60,576 nucleotides of DNA, from NCBI GenBank assembly GCA_041855445.1, contig JBHAEG010000038.1:1-60576 (forward strand), in the 5' to 3' direction. A model generated the notes under the pieces. That model saw nothing but the letters and a program-made list of their open reading frames with translations. It was not told the origin of the DNA and searched no databases. Both the position numbers and the translations under genes were made by a program. This document shows positions 1-8,669 of the stretch, in pieces (position 1 is the first letter of the stretch; every line of letters starts with the position of its first letter). The DNA comes from Faucicola sp041855445. Its GTDB lineage: Bacteria; Pseudomonadota; Gammaproteobacteria; Pseudomonadales; Moraxellaceae.

Positions 1-615
1 GACTTTGCTAAATTTGCCCTTTTTGCCTTGATTGTGGCGGTCATCTGCCCATGCTTTGGCATATTCTAGGCGTTTACTTAGCCAAAATAGCGGAGTTTCT
101 GCGGTGTGATGTCGCATAAAGCCCTTTAAAACAGCGGTTTTGGCATCATTTAGCACCACGGACTCATGCACCAAATTGTCATTATAACCAAAAGTACTTG
201 GATACAGTCGCCAATGGGCTTTGATTGCCCAATAGGGATTGTCAATTTCATGCCCAAAAATACAGTCAATACGTTTAATGCCGTACACGGTATTGTCAGG
301 CTTATTTTGAATGACCGCCAAAATACTTTGTTTTAATTCAGGGGTAATTTCTTCATCAGCATCAAGGGCTAAAATCCAATCCCCTGTTGCATAGCTTTGA
401 GCGATTTGACGCTGGCGACCAAAGCCCTGCCAGTTGGTATTAACAAACCATTTGGCGTTAAACCGCTCAGCAATTTCTTGGCTATTGTCGGTACTGCCAC
501 TATCTAAAATAATAATCTCATCAGCCAAGCCTGCAAGCGGTGGCAGAGAAATCGCCAAATTTTTGGCTTCGTTTTTGACTATCATAACTACTGATAACTG
601 GTTTTGTTTTTTCAT
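1..615 (-). CDS. Family 2 glycosyltransferase, LOS/LPS core type (3' part cut by window edge)
   Basis: The frame is open from the ATG at 615 to the left edge, giving 205 codons and no stop, so the C-terminus is missing. The N-terminus (MKKQNQLSVVMIVKNEAKNL) followed by an ADEIIILDSGSTDNS segment is the nucleotide-sugar fold of GT2 enzymes, and LDADEE at about 84-89 carries the DxD-type metal/sugar-nucleotide motif. The arrangement resembles WaaE/LgtF-like core glucosyltransferases, which act at the cytoplasmic face of the inner membrane. It starts 4 nt after the stop of the phosphoethanolamine transferase gene and is the last visible gene of the LOS block. Family confident; the sugar transferred is unknown. 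Confidence 0.85.
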   Translation of the reverse strand, partial: MKKQNQLSVVMIVKNEAKNLAISLPPLAGLADEIIILDSGSTDNSQEIAERFNAKWFVNTNWQGFGRQRQIAQSYATGDWILALDADEEITPELKQSILAVIQNKPDNTVYGIKRIDCIFGHEIDNPYWAIKAHWRLYPSTFGYNDNLVHESVVLNDAKTAVLKGFMRHHTAETPLFWLSKRLEYAKAWADDRHNQGKKGKFSKV

Positions 616-619
616 AAAA

Positions 620-2179
620 TTACCGTGAATTTTTTGTTTCATTTTTGTGGGGTTGTAATAATACACCATCAAATTCTTCAAGTGTTAAATAAGGTTTAAT
701 GCCGTCATCATAGACTTGAACGTCTGCCAAATTATTGAGATGGTAATGGTTTAAAAATGTATTTTGTTGTTGATTGTGTGTTTGAATACCTAGCCAGTCT
801 GTCAAAAACCATACAAATCCAAATCCACTAACTATATGATCATCTATATGTTGACTTTTATCATCACTGGATAGTTTAAATAATGGTATTTGTAGACTAA
901 ATTGTGTGGTACCATGTTTAAGTTTTTGCGGTGTTAGCCCGTGATCTGTTAAATATATCATGCTAAAGGATTGGTTGCTTTGTTTTAATTCTTGATGAAT
1001 TTCTTGAAGTAGCATATCTGTTTGTAAAATGCTTGAGAGATAATCAGATAGATATTTGTCATTAAAAGAAAAATGTGATTTGGTATTATCTACACGTTTA
1101 GAAAAACGAGCATGAGATCCCATAAGATGTATAATAATTAATTTTGGTTGATTGATGGGTTGATGGATAATTTCCTTGGTTTTAGGTAATAATTGATAAT
1201 CATAACGTAATGAATTGGGTTGTGCTTCGCTTAAATAATATTGTTCTTTTGCTTCGGTGGCAATATAAGCAATTTCATTATCATAAATCCCCAGTTTTTC
1301 TTGATTGGATAGCCAATAGGTATGCATACCTAGTTTATTAGCTAAAGTTAGGATATTGTTTTTAAACTCTATTTCATTTTTATTGGGAATGGTTAAAAAT
1401 CTTGGTATGGATTGTATTGTGTAAGCAGCAGGGGCTATTGCTTGCGTATATTTTACTCCAAAAGCGGTATTTAAAAAAGGTGATGTCTGTACAGGATAGC
1501 CATAAGCGGATAAAAAATTCTTTGAAACACTCTCTCCTATAACTAGCACATAGGTTTTGTACTTTGGTTTAAAAGAAGTTATATTCCAGTTATCTTTTTG
1601 GTTCTTTAAATTAAGAATTTTTTGTTGACTGATTTTATAAGTTTGATATTGCTCCATTGTATGAGGTATAATATTTAATATTTTGGAATAGTCAAGTTTT
1701 AGTGTTTTGTGTTTAATAGAAAAAATATTAACCAAAAATAAAGTGATTAATATCCAAGAAAAATATTTAAAAAATTGGTATTGCTTCTTGGTGTTTTTTA
1801 TATTTTTGGTTAAACGATAGGTGATAATACTTAGTATAATAATAATTATTGTATAAATAACTAAAGTTAAATCAAAGAATTCTTGAGTTTCATTGATATT
1901 AGTTTCAAGTACAGAAGCTATCATGCCTGCATTGGGATAACCGTATTGAAATCCAATAGGATTATATAAAATCAAGACTAGCAATAAAGGACTAATTATT
2001 TTAAATATGATTGGTTTGAGCCACAGACAATTGATAATGCACCATATAAGTAATATATCGTGCAATCTAGGTAGTGTACCTGAAACTCCCCAGCTTAACC
2101 ATGTAGCGAATAAGAAATTAAAGAAAAAAATGCTATGGTTATAAGCTTTGTGTTTTTTTAATAAGTTGCTTTTTATCAT
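620..2179 (-). CDS. Phosphoethanolamine transferase, EptA/CptA-like sulfatase-fold membrane enzyme
   Basis: About 519 residues. The N-terminal third holds about five hydrophobic segments, including a SVLETNINET motif typical of lipid A phosphoethanolamine transferases. The periplasmic sulfatase-fold domain begins with VLVIGES (Gly-Glu-Ser at about 215-217, the usual place of the nucleophile) and carries later metal-ligand candidates HLMGSHARF and YLTDHG. Family members move phosphoethanolamine from phosphatidylethanolamine to lipid A or LOS core. The start chosen overlaps the upstream stop as TAATG, suggesting translational coupling; an alternative ATG lies at 2188. Ser replaces the Thr of classical EptA, so a core-specific (CptA/Lpt-like) role is as likely as a lipid A role. 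Confidence 0.85.
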   Translation of the reverse strand: MIKSNLLKKHKAYNHSIFFFNFLFATWLSWGVSGTLPRLHDILLIWCIINCLWLKPIIFKIISPLLLVLILYNPIGFQYGYPNAGMIASVLETNINETQEFFDLTLVIYTIIIIILSIITYRLTKNIKNTKKQYQFFKYFSWILITLFLVNIFSIKHKTLKLDYSKILNIIPHTMEQYQTYKISQQKILNLKNQKDNWNITSFKPKYKTYVLVIGESVSKNFLSAYGYPVQTSPFLNTAFGVKYTQAIAPAAYTIQSIPRFLTIPNKNEIEFKNNILTLANKLGMHTYWLSNQEKLGIYDNEIAYIATEAKEQYYLSEAQPNSLRYDYQLLPKTKEIIHQPINQPKLIIIHLMGSHARFSKRVDNTKSHFSFNDKYLSDYLSSILQTDMLLQEIHQELKQSNQSFSMIYLTDHGLTPQKLKHGTTQFSLQIPLFKLSSDDKSQHIDDHIVSGFGFVWFLTDWLGIQTHNQQQNTFLNHYHLNNLADVQVYDDGIKPYLTLEEFDGVLLQPHKNETKNSR

Positions 2180-2934
2180 TACTGCCATGCGTCCTTAATC
2201 CAATCACTAGGTAATACATAACGATACCATTTACCGCCACCACCCGTAATCGCATCAGGTGGATTAATTTCGCCATGAAAAATAATAATTTTTGCCCCAG
2301 TCGGTTTTTTGGGGGGAATAAAATAAGCAAATGGGATTTTTTGTAGGCAGTGATATTTAAAACTAACACACCATGAACTATCCCAATATTCTAAATGATG
2401 GTGTTCACGCAAGTAATTAGATAAAAATGCTTGTTCATGACGGACTTGTCCACGGATTTTTTCAAAATTTTGTTCAAAATAGCTTAGTAAATTTGGATAA
2501 GTGTTGTAGCCGACCTTAAAGCGATATACCGAGCTATTACCCACCATTCGCCATGGCTTTTTCCAATCACGAATAATCATTACGCTATCGTCATGTTCTG
2601 CCTTGTGGGTAAAAAAGCAGTCAATATTATCCACGATGACAATATCAATATCCAAAAAAAGAGCAGTGCCTTTTAAACCGTATAAATCAGGTTTAAAGGT
2701 GGTGAGTTTTTTCCAGCCCCGTTCGGGTAAATTGGCAGGCAAGTTTAACTCTGGAATGGGAAAGCATTGAATGTCGGGATAGATACCCGTAGTGTCATCG
2801 GTCAGACAAATCATCTGAAATGGTAAGGTCAAATAACGGCTTACCATGCGGTATAGGCGATTGACATATTCGGCAGAATATTTTGTTCCCCATTTCATGC
2901 AGATAATATAGCGATTTTCATCAGTTTGGCTCAT
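2179..2934 (-). CDS. DxD glycosyltransferase of the LOS block
   Basis: 251 residues with no signal peptide or membrane helix. GTALFLDIDIVIVDNID at about 89-105 contains the DxD (Asp95-Ile-Asp97) of a GT-A fold, resembling the retaining family 8-like group. An AAGGA ribosome site lies about 9 nt before the ATG. It overlaps the end of the acyltransferase gene by 14 nt and the start of the phosphoethanolamine transferase by one base, so the three genes are probably co-translated. The substrate cannot be read from the sequence; a role in LOS is inferred from context. On the coding strand a C6A6 run (window 2305-2316) encodes PPKK near the C-terminus. Confidence 0.75.
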   Translation of the reverse strand: MSQTDENRYIICMKWGTKYSAEYVNRLYRMVSRYLTLPFQMICLTDDTTGIYPDIQCFPIPELNLPANLPERGWKKLTTFKPDLYGLKGTALFLDIDIVIVDNIDCFFTHKAEHDDSVMIIRDWKKPWRMVGNSSVYRFKVGYNTYPNLLSYFEQNFEKIRGQVRHEQAFLSNYLREHHHLEYWDSSWCVSFKYHCLQKIPFAYFIPPKKPTGAKIIIFHGEINPPDAITGGGGKWYRYVLPSDWIKDAWQ

Positions 2935-3850
2935 GGGAAATATTCCTTGTTTGCTGGGATAACTGTCGTAGTTGTTCAGAAGTTAAAGTATAGATATTCT
3001 CAACATTTGGGACGTGCTTAAACCGCCGATAACCCCACATATATTGATGAGGAAAACGATTAATCATGGCTTTGATTTCGTTATTTAACGCTGTCGTGGC
3101 GATGCTTATATTTTTGTTATATAAATCAGGATTATCCAGTTTATCACAGTATACATCAAAGCCTTCGCCATCATCTCGCCGAACACAGGTCAAACCAACT
3201 AATGCACAGCCTGTTTTACTGGCAAGCTTTGGTGATAACGTGCTAGATAAACACGGCACATCAAAAAATGGCACGACTTCCCCCCCTGAAATGTCTGGGA
3301 CATGGTCGGGTAAAATAATACTAAATCCACCTGCTTTTAAGGTTTTAAAAATGGCTTTAACACCTGTGCCATCAGTTGGAACAAGCGTTGCATTCAGACG
3401 CTGTCTTCCTGCTAAAACAAATTCGTTAGCTTTTTGTCCTTTGACAGGTTTATACATGATGGTAGGCGAACCAAATTGATTAAGCCATGCGTTCATCATC
3501 TCCCAAGTGCCTAAATGCGGTACAATGGCGAGCATACCTTTAGGATTACTTAAAGCCTCTATTAAAACATCTTGATTATGTACGGTGTGGATTTGAGCAA
3601 TTGACCAATCAGGTGGCATCGCCCAACATTTGACAGACTCAACCGCAGTCAAAGTTTGATGATAGATGATTTGTGACGTAAGCAAACGTATTTCATCATC
3701 ATTTAGTTCTGGATAAGCAAGTATTAAGTTAGTTTGAATATTACGATGTATTTTTAAATTGGGTAAATGTATCATCACCCAAGCCACGAAAATTGCCAAT
3801 GCTCGTAAAACAAACATTGGCACATAACGTGTGATGTAAAAAGCATTCAT
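2921..3850 (-). CDS. Lipid A late acyltransferase, LpxL/LpxM (HtrB) family
   Basis: 309 residues, close to the family's usual 300-310. One hydrophobic N-terminal anchor (about 10-30) is followed by the catalytic HX4E signature HLGTWE at 112-117 and the conserved SIILPDHVPDISGGEVVPFF block. Such enzymes add a secondary acyl chain from acyl-ACP to lipid A precursors at the inner membrane. The gene starts 9 nt after aspS and overlaps the next glycosyltransferase by 14 nt, placing it in one transcript with the LOS genes. A G7 run on the coding strand (3280-3286) lies inside the SGGE codons. Whether it is the LpxL or LpxM counterpart is not resolved. Confidence 0.88.
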   Translation of the reverse strand: MNAFYITRYVPMFVLRALAIFVAWVMIHLPNLKIHRNIQTNLILAYPELNDDEIRLLTSQIIYHQTLTAVESVKCWAMPPDWSIAQIHTVHNQDVLIEALSNPKGMLAIVPHLGTWEMMNAWLNQFGSPTIMYKPVKGQKANEFVLAGRQRLNATLVPTDGTGVKAIFKTLKAGGFSIILPDHVPDISGGEVVPFFDVPCLSSTLSPKLASKTGCALVGLTCVRRDDGEGFDVYCDKLDNPDLYNKNISIATTALNNEIKAMINRFPHQYMWGYRRFKHVPNVENIYTLTSEQLRQLSQQTRNISHEPN

Positions 3851-3859
3851 AGATAAATT

Positions 3860-5659
3860 TTATTCAGCTTTCTTTTCTTTTTCACGCATACGAATGCCTA
3901 ACTCTCGCAATTGACGATTATCAACTTGAGCAGGAGCATCAGTTAATGGACATTCAGCAGTTTTAGTTTTTGGGAAAGCAATCACGTCACGAATTGAGCT
4001 TGCTCCTGTCATTAACATAATTAAACGGTCTAAACCAAACGCCAAGCCACCATGTGGCGGTGCACCATATTTTAGGGCATTTAATAAGAAACTAAATTTC
4101 TCGTTGGCTTCTTCTTCGCTAATTCCCAATGCTTCAAAAACCGCCTTTTGCATATCCAAAGTATTGATACGCAGTGAACCACCACCAATTTCTGTACCGT
4201 TTAATACCATGTCATAGGCGATAGATAGAGCGGTTTCTGGGCTGTTTTTCATCTCTTCTACCGAACCTTTAGGGCGAGTAAATGGGTGGTGAACAGATGT
4301 CCATTTGCCATCATCGGTTTCTTCAAACATTGGGAAATCCACGATCCAAAGTGGCGCCCATTCACAAGTTGCCATATTTAAATCATGACCAATTTTAACC
4401 CGTAATGCACCCATGGCATCATTGACTACTTTGGCTTTGTCTGCACCAAAGAAAATTAAATCACCATTTTGGGCGTTAGTGCGATTAATCAGTTCAATTA
4501 GTACTTCATCAGTCATGTTTTTGATGATAGGTGATTGTAATCCTGACTCTTTGTCCACGCCATTGTTGATGTTGGTAATATCATTGACTTTGATATAAGC
4601 CAAGCCTTTTGCCCCATAAATTCCAACAAATTTTGTATATTCATCAATTTGTTTACGGGTAATTTCTGCACCATTTGGAATACGCAGAGCAACAACTCGA
4701 CCTTTTGGGTCATTGGCTGGTGCAGAAAATACTTTAAATTCAACATTTTTCATTAAATCTGCAACATCAACCAATTTTAACGGAATGCGTAAATCAGGCT
4801 TATCAGAGGCATAATCACGCATCGCATCGTTATAAGTCATGCGAGGGAAGGTGTCAAATTCCACGTTTAACATGGTTTTAAACAAATCCTTGGTTAAACC
4901 TTCAGCGATGTTCATGATGTCATCGTCTGATAAAAACGAGGTTTCAATATCAATTTGGGTAAATTCTGGCTGACGGTCAGCTCGCAAATCTTCATCACGG
5001 AAACATTTAGCGATTTGATAATAACGGTCAAACCCTGCCACCATCAATAATTGCTTAAATAATTGTGGCGATTGCGGTAGAGCAAAAAATTCGCCTTGAT
5101 GGGTGCGTGATGGCACCAAATAATCGCGAGCACCTTCTGGGGTGGCACGGGTTAAAATTGGGGTTTCAACATCTAAAAAACCATGCTCATCTAAGTAACG
5201 GCGAATGGTTGAAGTTGCCTTAGCACGAAATTTCATGCGTTCTTGCATTTCTGGGCGACGCATATCTAAAAAGCGATATTTTAATCGTAATTCTTCTGAG
5301 GTATTGGTAAAGTCATCATTTAACGGAAATGGCGGTGTTTCGCTCGTAGCGATAGTTTCAATTTCTTTTGCCAACAATTCCACTTGTCCGCTGGTCATAT
5401 TTTTATTTTCTGTACCTGCATATCTGGCACGCACACGTCCTGTGATTTTTAATACATATTCTGAACGGGCAACGTCCGCAGTCGCAAACGCTTCTGGTGT
5501 GTCAGGGTCGATAACTACTTGCAATAAACCTTCACGGTCACGCATATCCAAGAAAATCACCCCGCCATGGTCACGGCGACGATGTACCCAGCCACAAATT
5601 GTTATAGTTTGGTCGATAAGTGCTTCAGTTACTGCACCGCAGTATTGTGTACGCATCAT
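3860..5659 (-). CDS. aspS: Aspartyl-tRNA synthetase, probably nondiscriminating (Asp/Asn)
   Basis: 599 residues from MMRTQYCGAV; an upstream in-frame ATG at 5692 sits at the predicted transcription start, so the internal start is preferred (5656 is also possible). GGGAA lies just upstream. An N-terminal OB-fold anticodon-binding domain, the class II catalytic core with the FRDED loop, a bacterial GAD insertion and motif 3 (GLAFGLDRLIML) are all visible. His31 (RRRDHGG) is the residue associated with nondiscriminating AspRS of the Pseudomonas type, which also charges tRNA-Asn for GatCAB. It leads the LOS operon, with a good promoter at 5699-5727. Confidence 0.97.
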   Translation of the reverse strand: MMRTQYCGAVTEALIDQTITICGWVHRRRDHGGVIFLDMRDREGLLQVVIDPDTPEAFATADVARSEYVLKITGRVRARYAGTENKNMTSGQVELLAKEIETIATSETPPFPLNDDFTNTSEELRLKYRFLDMRRPEMQERMKFRAKATSTIRRYLDEHGFLDVETPILTRATPEGARDYLVPSRTHQGEFFALPQSPQLFKQLLMVAGFDRYYQIAKCFRDEDLRADRQPEFTQIDIETSFLSDDDIMNIAEGLTKDLFKTMLNVEFDTFPRMTYNDAMRDYASDKPDLRIPLKLVDVADLMKNVEFKVFSAPANDPKGRVVALRIPNGAEITRKQIDEYTKFVGIYGAKGLAYIKVNDITNINNGVDKESGLQSPIIKNMTDEVLIELINRTNAQNGDLIFFGADKAKVVNDAMGALRVKIGHDLNMATCEWAPLWIVDFPMFEETDDGKWTSVHHPFTRPKGSVEEMKNSPETALSIAYDMVLNGTEIGGGSLRINTLDMQKAVFEALGISEEEANEKFSFLLNALKYGAPPHGGLAFGLDRLIMLMTGASSIRDVIAFPKTKTAECPLTDAPAQVDNRQLRELGIRMREKEKKAE

Positions 5660-5698
5660 GATGATAATTTTCCCAATGTAAATTTTTTTCAAACGAAT

Positions 5699-5727
5699 AT
5701 TATGCCTTGTTTATCCATTTGATACAA
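5699..5727 (-). promoter_or_regulatory. Predicted sigma70 promoter of the aspS-LOS operon
   Basis: Read on the minus strand: -35 TTGTAT (5722-5727), 17-bp spacer, -10 CATAAT (5699-5704). The transcription start would fall near 5692, about 33 nt before the chosen aspS start. Confidence 0.55.
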
Positions 5728-5784
5728 CTATCATCAATCATTGCTTGGTAAATTGCTGATAACATATTGAAACGATTTTTAGCA

Positions 5785-5813
5785 TTGAAAAGCAAAAAAA
5801 ACACTACCATAAT
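5785..5813 (+). promoter_or_regulatory. Predicted sigma70 promoter of the sohB-like gene
   Basis: -35 TTGAAA (5785-5790), 17-bp spacer, -10 CATAAT (5808-5813). The start would be near 5820, practically on top of the ATG at 5822, which supports translation from the ATG at 5846 behind AGGAA. It is divergent from the aspS promoter. Confidence 0.55.
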
Positions 5814-5845
5814 AAAATGACATGACAAATTATTTAGGAAACTGT

Positions 5846-6817
5846 ATGTTATTTCACACTGATAAACACCCTACCGAGTTGAAAATTACCCATTTGAACA
5901 AAGAACAATTACATTATAAACAACAGCTGTTAGTCAGCATTGGCGATAAAAAACAACTAAAAAAAACCTTAAAAAAAGCATTGTTTAGTAAACATAAATC
6001 AACAAAAGAAGAAAATAAAGTTTATGTTTTAGATTTTCATGGTGACATCAAAGCCACTGCTGTGCAACAATTACGAGAGGAAATTAACGCATTATTAACT
6101 ATTGCCAAACAAGGTGATGAAGTGATTATTCGTTTAGAGTCATCGGGTGGATTAGTACATGCGTACGGTTTAGCATCATCACAACTGGCAAGAATTAAAG
6201 AAGCAGGATTAAAACTAACAATTTGTATTGATAAAGTTGCGGCAAGTGGTGGCTATATGATGGCGTGTGTCGCTGATGAAATTTTATCAGCACCATTTGC
6301 TGTGGTGGGTTCAATTGGTGTTGTTGCCCAAGTGCCAAATTTTCATGAATTTTTAGAAAAACATAATGTTGATGTTGATGTATTTACCGCAGGTAAATAT
6401 AAACGTACCGTGACGATGTTTGGTAAAAATGAAGAAGAAAATAAGCAAAAGTTTCAACAAGAATTAGAACAAACTCATCAATTATTTCAAGAGTTTGTCA
6501 CAAAATATCGTCCACAGCTTGAGCTTGAAAAAGTTGCAACGGGTGAACATTGGTATGGTACAGATGCGTTAAATTTAAAATTAGTTGATGAATTAAAAAC
6601 CTCAGATAGTTATATTTTAGAATTGATGAAAAATCATGAAGTTTATGCCATTCATACCCGTAAAAAACCAACATTGGCGGAAAAATTAGGACTAGCTCAA
6701 ACCGCCCAAACTGTTGTTAGTAGCGTGATAGATATCGCTGTTAGTAAAGCTATGGAAAAATTGCCTGAAGTGATGGCAAGCTTAGACAATGAACAAAAAA
6801 TGATGATAAAAAAATAA
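5846..6817 (+). CDS. sohB: S49-family serine protease, SohB-like, lacking an N-terminal anchor
   Basis: 323 residues from MLFHTDKHPT, chosen because AGGAA (5836-5840) precedes it and the promoter is too close to the earlier ATG. The ClpP-like fold of signal-peptide peptidases is clear: VIIRLESSGG, the nucleophile motif KVAASGGYMM (Ser134), the VGSIGVVAQVPNF segment and GKYKRT (Lys184/186) for the Ser-Lys dyad. E. coli SohB is about 349 residues with an N-terminal membrane helix; here the first 65 residues are polar and lysine-rich with no hydrophobic segment. The protein may be cytoplasmic or peripheral. A terminator follows at 6825. Confidence 0.85.
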   Translation: MLFHTDKHPTELKITHLNKEQLHYKQQLLVSIGDKKQLKKTLKKALFSKHKSTKEENKVYVLDFHGDIKATAVQQLREEINALLTIAKQGDEVIIRLESSGGLVHAYGLASSQLARIKEAGLKLTICIDKVAASGGYMMACVADEILSAPFAVVGSIGVVAQVPNFHEFLEKHNVDVDVFTAGKYKRTVTMFGKNEEENKQKFQQELEQTHQLFQEFVTKYRPQLELEKVATGEHWYGTDALNLKLVDELKTSDSYILELMKNHEVYAIHTRKKPTLAEKLGLAQTAQTVVSSVIDIAVSKAMEKLPEVMASLDNEQKMMIKK

Positions 6818-6824
6818 AATCAAT

Positions 6825-6866
6825 AAAAAACCTTTAAAATCTTTTGATGATTTTAGAGGTTTTTTT
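6825..6866 (+). terminator. Intrinsic terminator after sohB-like gene
   Basis: Seventeen-base arms (6825-6841 and 6849-6865, one mismatch) around a 7-nt loop, ending in a T run. Confidence 0.8.
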
Positions 6867-6955
6867 ATGAATGAATTTTTCAAATAAACTATTTAAGTTT
6901 TTTCTAGCTATGTTACCATATTAACTAAGCAAATTTATAGGTAACAAAAACTCTC

Positions 6956-7831
6956 ATGAATTATCAACACGCATTTCATGCAGGCAATTTTGCCGATGTG
7001 GTCAAACATATCTTATTAATTCAACTATTAGAACAACTTAGTCAAAAATCTAAACCATTTTATGTATTAGATGCGTATGGTGGGCGGGGATTATATTCGC
7101 TAAATAGTGAAGAAACTAAAAAAACAGGTGAGGCAAGTGGTGGTATCCAAAAGCTACAAATGGTGGATAATACAAATGCACCACCAGCGGTACAAACTTA
7201 TTTACAAGATTTAGCGTATGCTAAGAAATTTTATGATAAATATGTATATCCAGGTTCACCATGGTGGATAGCTCGTCATTTACAAAAGCATGATACAATA
7301 AATAACCGAGCTGAAGCGTTTGAGTTTAAAGCAGATGAATATGATGCGTTAAATTATCAATTACATCAGTTACCTATTGGTATTCATCATCGAGATGCGT
7401 TTGAAGGGATTTTGGCAGTCATTCCGCCAGCGGAAAAACGTGGTTTAATTTTAATTGACCCACCATTTGAAAAAGAACATAAAGATTTTTCAAACTTAGT
7501 TGAGTTGTTAGAAAAATCTTATAAAAAATGGGCAACAGGTATTTATGCGTTATGGTATCCATTAAAAAATAAAGAGGCGGTTGAGCTGTTTTACAAAAAA
7601 ATGAAACGTACAGGCATTAAACGTCAGCTAATTTGTGAATTAAATATTTATCCAAATGATGTTGCAGTTGGATTAAATGGTACAGGTATGTTGATTATTA
7701 ATCCACCATGGCAATTTGATAAATATGCTTTATCAATTTTACAATATTTACAACCAATTTTACAGCATCACAACAGCCCAGCAATGACCAAAGAGCAAAG
7801 CCTCAAAGTAGATTGGCTGGTTGGCGAATAA
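6956..7831 (+). CDS. rlmJ: 23S rRNA (adenine-2030-N6)-methyltransferase RlmJ
   Basis: 291 residues, near the E. coli length of 280. The opening MNYQHAFHAGNFADVVKH is the family signature, FYVLDAYGGRGLYSL is the SAM-binding loop, and LILIDPPFE with DPP at 168-170 is the N6-adenine methyltransferase catalytic motif IV. It methylates A2030 of 23S rRNA during ribosome assembly. The ATG follows GGTAACAAAAACTCTC, so the ribosome site is not strong. Its end is 29 nt before pssA, same strand. Confidence 0.95.
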   Translation: MNYQHAFHAGNFADVVKHILLIQLLEQLSQKSKPFYVLDAYGGRGLYSLNSEETKKTGEASGGIQKLQMVDNTNAPPAVQTYLQDLAYAKKFYDKYVYPGSPWWIARHLQKHDTINNRAEAFEFKADEYDALNYQLHQLPIGIHHRDAFEGILAVIPPAEKRGLILIDPPFEKEHKDFSNLVELLEKSYKKWATGIYALWYPLKNKEAVELFYKKMKRTGIKRQLICELNIYPNDVAVGLNGTGMLIINPPWQFDKYALSILQYLQPILQHHNSPAMTKEQSLKVDWLVGE

Positions 7832-7859
7832 ACCTGAATATATGATGAAAGGTAGTAAA

Positions 7860-8669
7860 ATGGGCAATTTACAGTCTAATAATCAACAAAATTTACCAGA
7901 AGATAATGCGGAAGGTTTGACCTTTGAGGTTATCGAAGATGAAAAAGTCGCCAATAAAACCGTTAGAAAAAAAGGGGTGTATCTTATCCCTAATTCATTT
8001 ACGTTATTATCGTTATTGGTGGCGTTTTATTCGATAATAGAAAGTGCTAATGGTAATTTTTATAAAGCTAGTCTTGCGATTTTCTTATCAGCCTTTTTAG
8101 ATGGTCTTGATGGTAGGACGGCTCGATTGTTAAATGCTCAAAGTGCGTTTGGTGAACAATTAGATTCATTAGCGGATTGTATAGCCTTTGGTCTTGCTCC
8201 TGCGATTTTGATTTATCATTTTGCATTACAGCCATTGGGACGGATTGGAATTGCCTGTGCCTTTGTGTATTCTGCCTGTGCAGCAATGCGATTGGCTCGT
8301 TTTAATGTACAAATTGGGGTAGTTGATAAAAAATATTTTATTGGGGTGGCAAGTCCATTAGCGGCGATTTTGATTATTACTTTTGTGATGGTGATGATAG
8401 ACTGGCAAGCGATATTACAATGGCAAAATCATACAATACAAATCATATCTGCAGTTTGGGTGGTGATTGTTGGTTTATTGATGGTGAGTAATTTAAAATA
8501 TTATAGTTTTAAAGAGCTGGATAAAAAACGAGTGCCATTTGTGGCACTCATTTTGATTGTTTTAGTATTAGGCATTGTGATGTATGATTTACCAGTGGGA
8601 TTATTAGCGATTAGTGTGATTTACGCCTTATCAGGTATTGTTTCTGCATTTTTATTTAAGAAATCTTAA
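7860..8669 (+). CDS. pssA: CDP-diacylglycerol-serine O-phosphatidyltransferase
   Basis: 269 residues from MGNLQSNNQQ, chosen because AAAGGT lies about 6 nt upstream; earlier in-frame ATGs overlap rlmJ. A polar N-terminal tail of about 45 residues is followed by six or more membrane helices. The CDP-alcohol phosphotransferase signature is complete: D84-G-x2-A-R89, eight residues, G98-x3-D102-x3-D106. It makes phosphatidylserine, the precursor of phosphatidylethanolamine, in the inner membrane. This is the integral-membrane (Bacillus-type) PssA, not the E. coli phospholipase D-like form. The gene converges with lolD and overlaps it by 4 nt. Confidence 0.92.
   Translation: MGNLQSNNQQNLPEDNAEGLTFEVIEDEKVANKTVRKKGVYLIPNSFTLLSLLVAFYSIIESANGNFYKASLAIFLSAFLDGLDGRTARLLNAQSAFGEQLDSLADCIAFGLAPAILIYHFALQPLGRIGIACAFVYSACAAMRLARFNVQIGVVDKKYFIGVASPLAAILIITFVMVMIDWQAILQWQNHTIQIISAVWVVIVGLLMVSNLKYYSFKELDKKRVPFVALILIVLVLGIVMYDLPVGLLAISVIYALSGIVSAFLFKKS

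Noticed and set aside
3066..3479. Plus-strand 137-aa ORF inside the acyltransferase gene
   Set aside because: Antisense to a well-supported LpxL-type gene with its conserved HX4E motif on the other strand.
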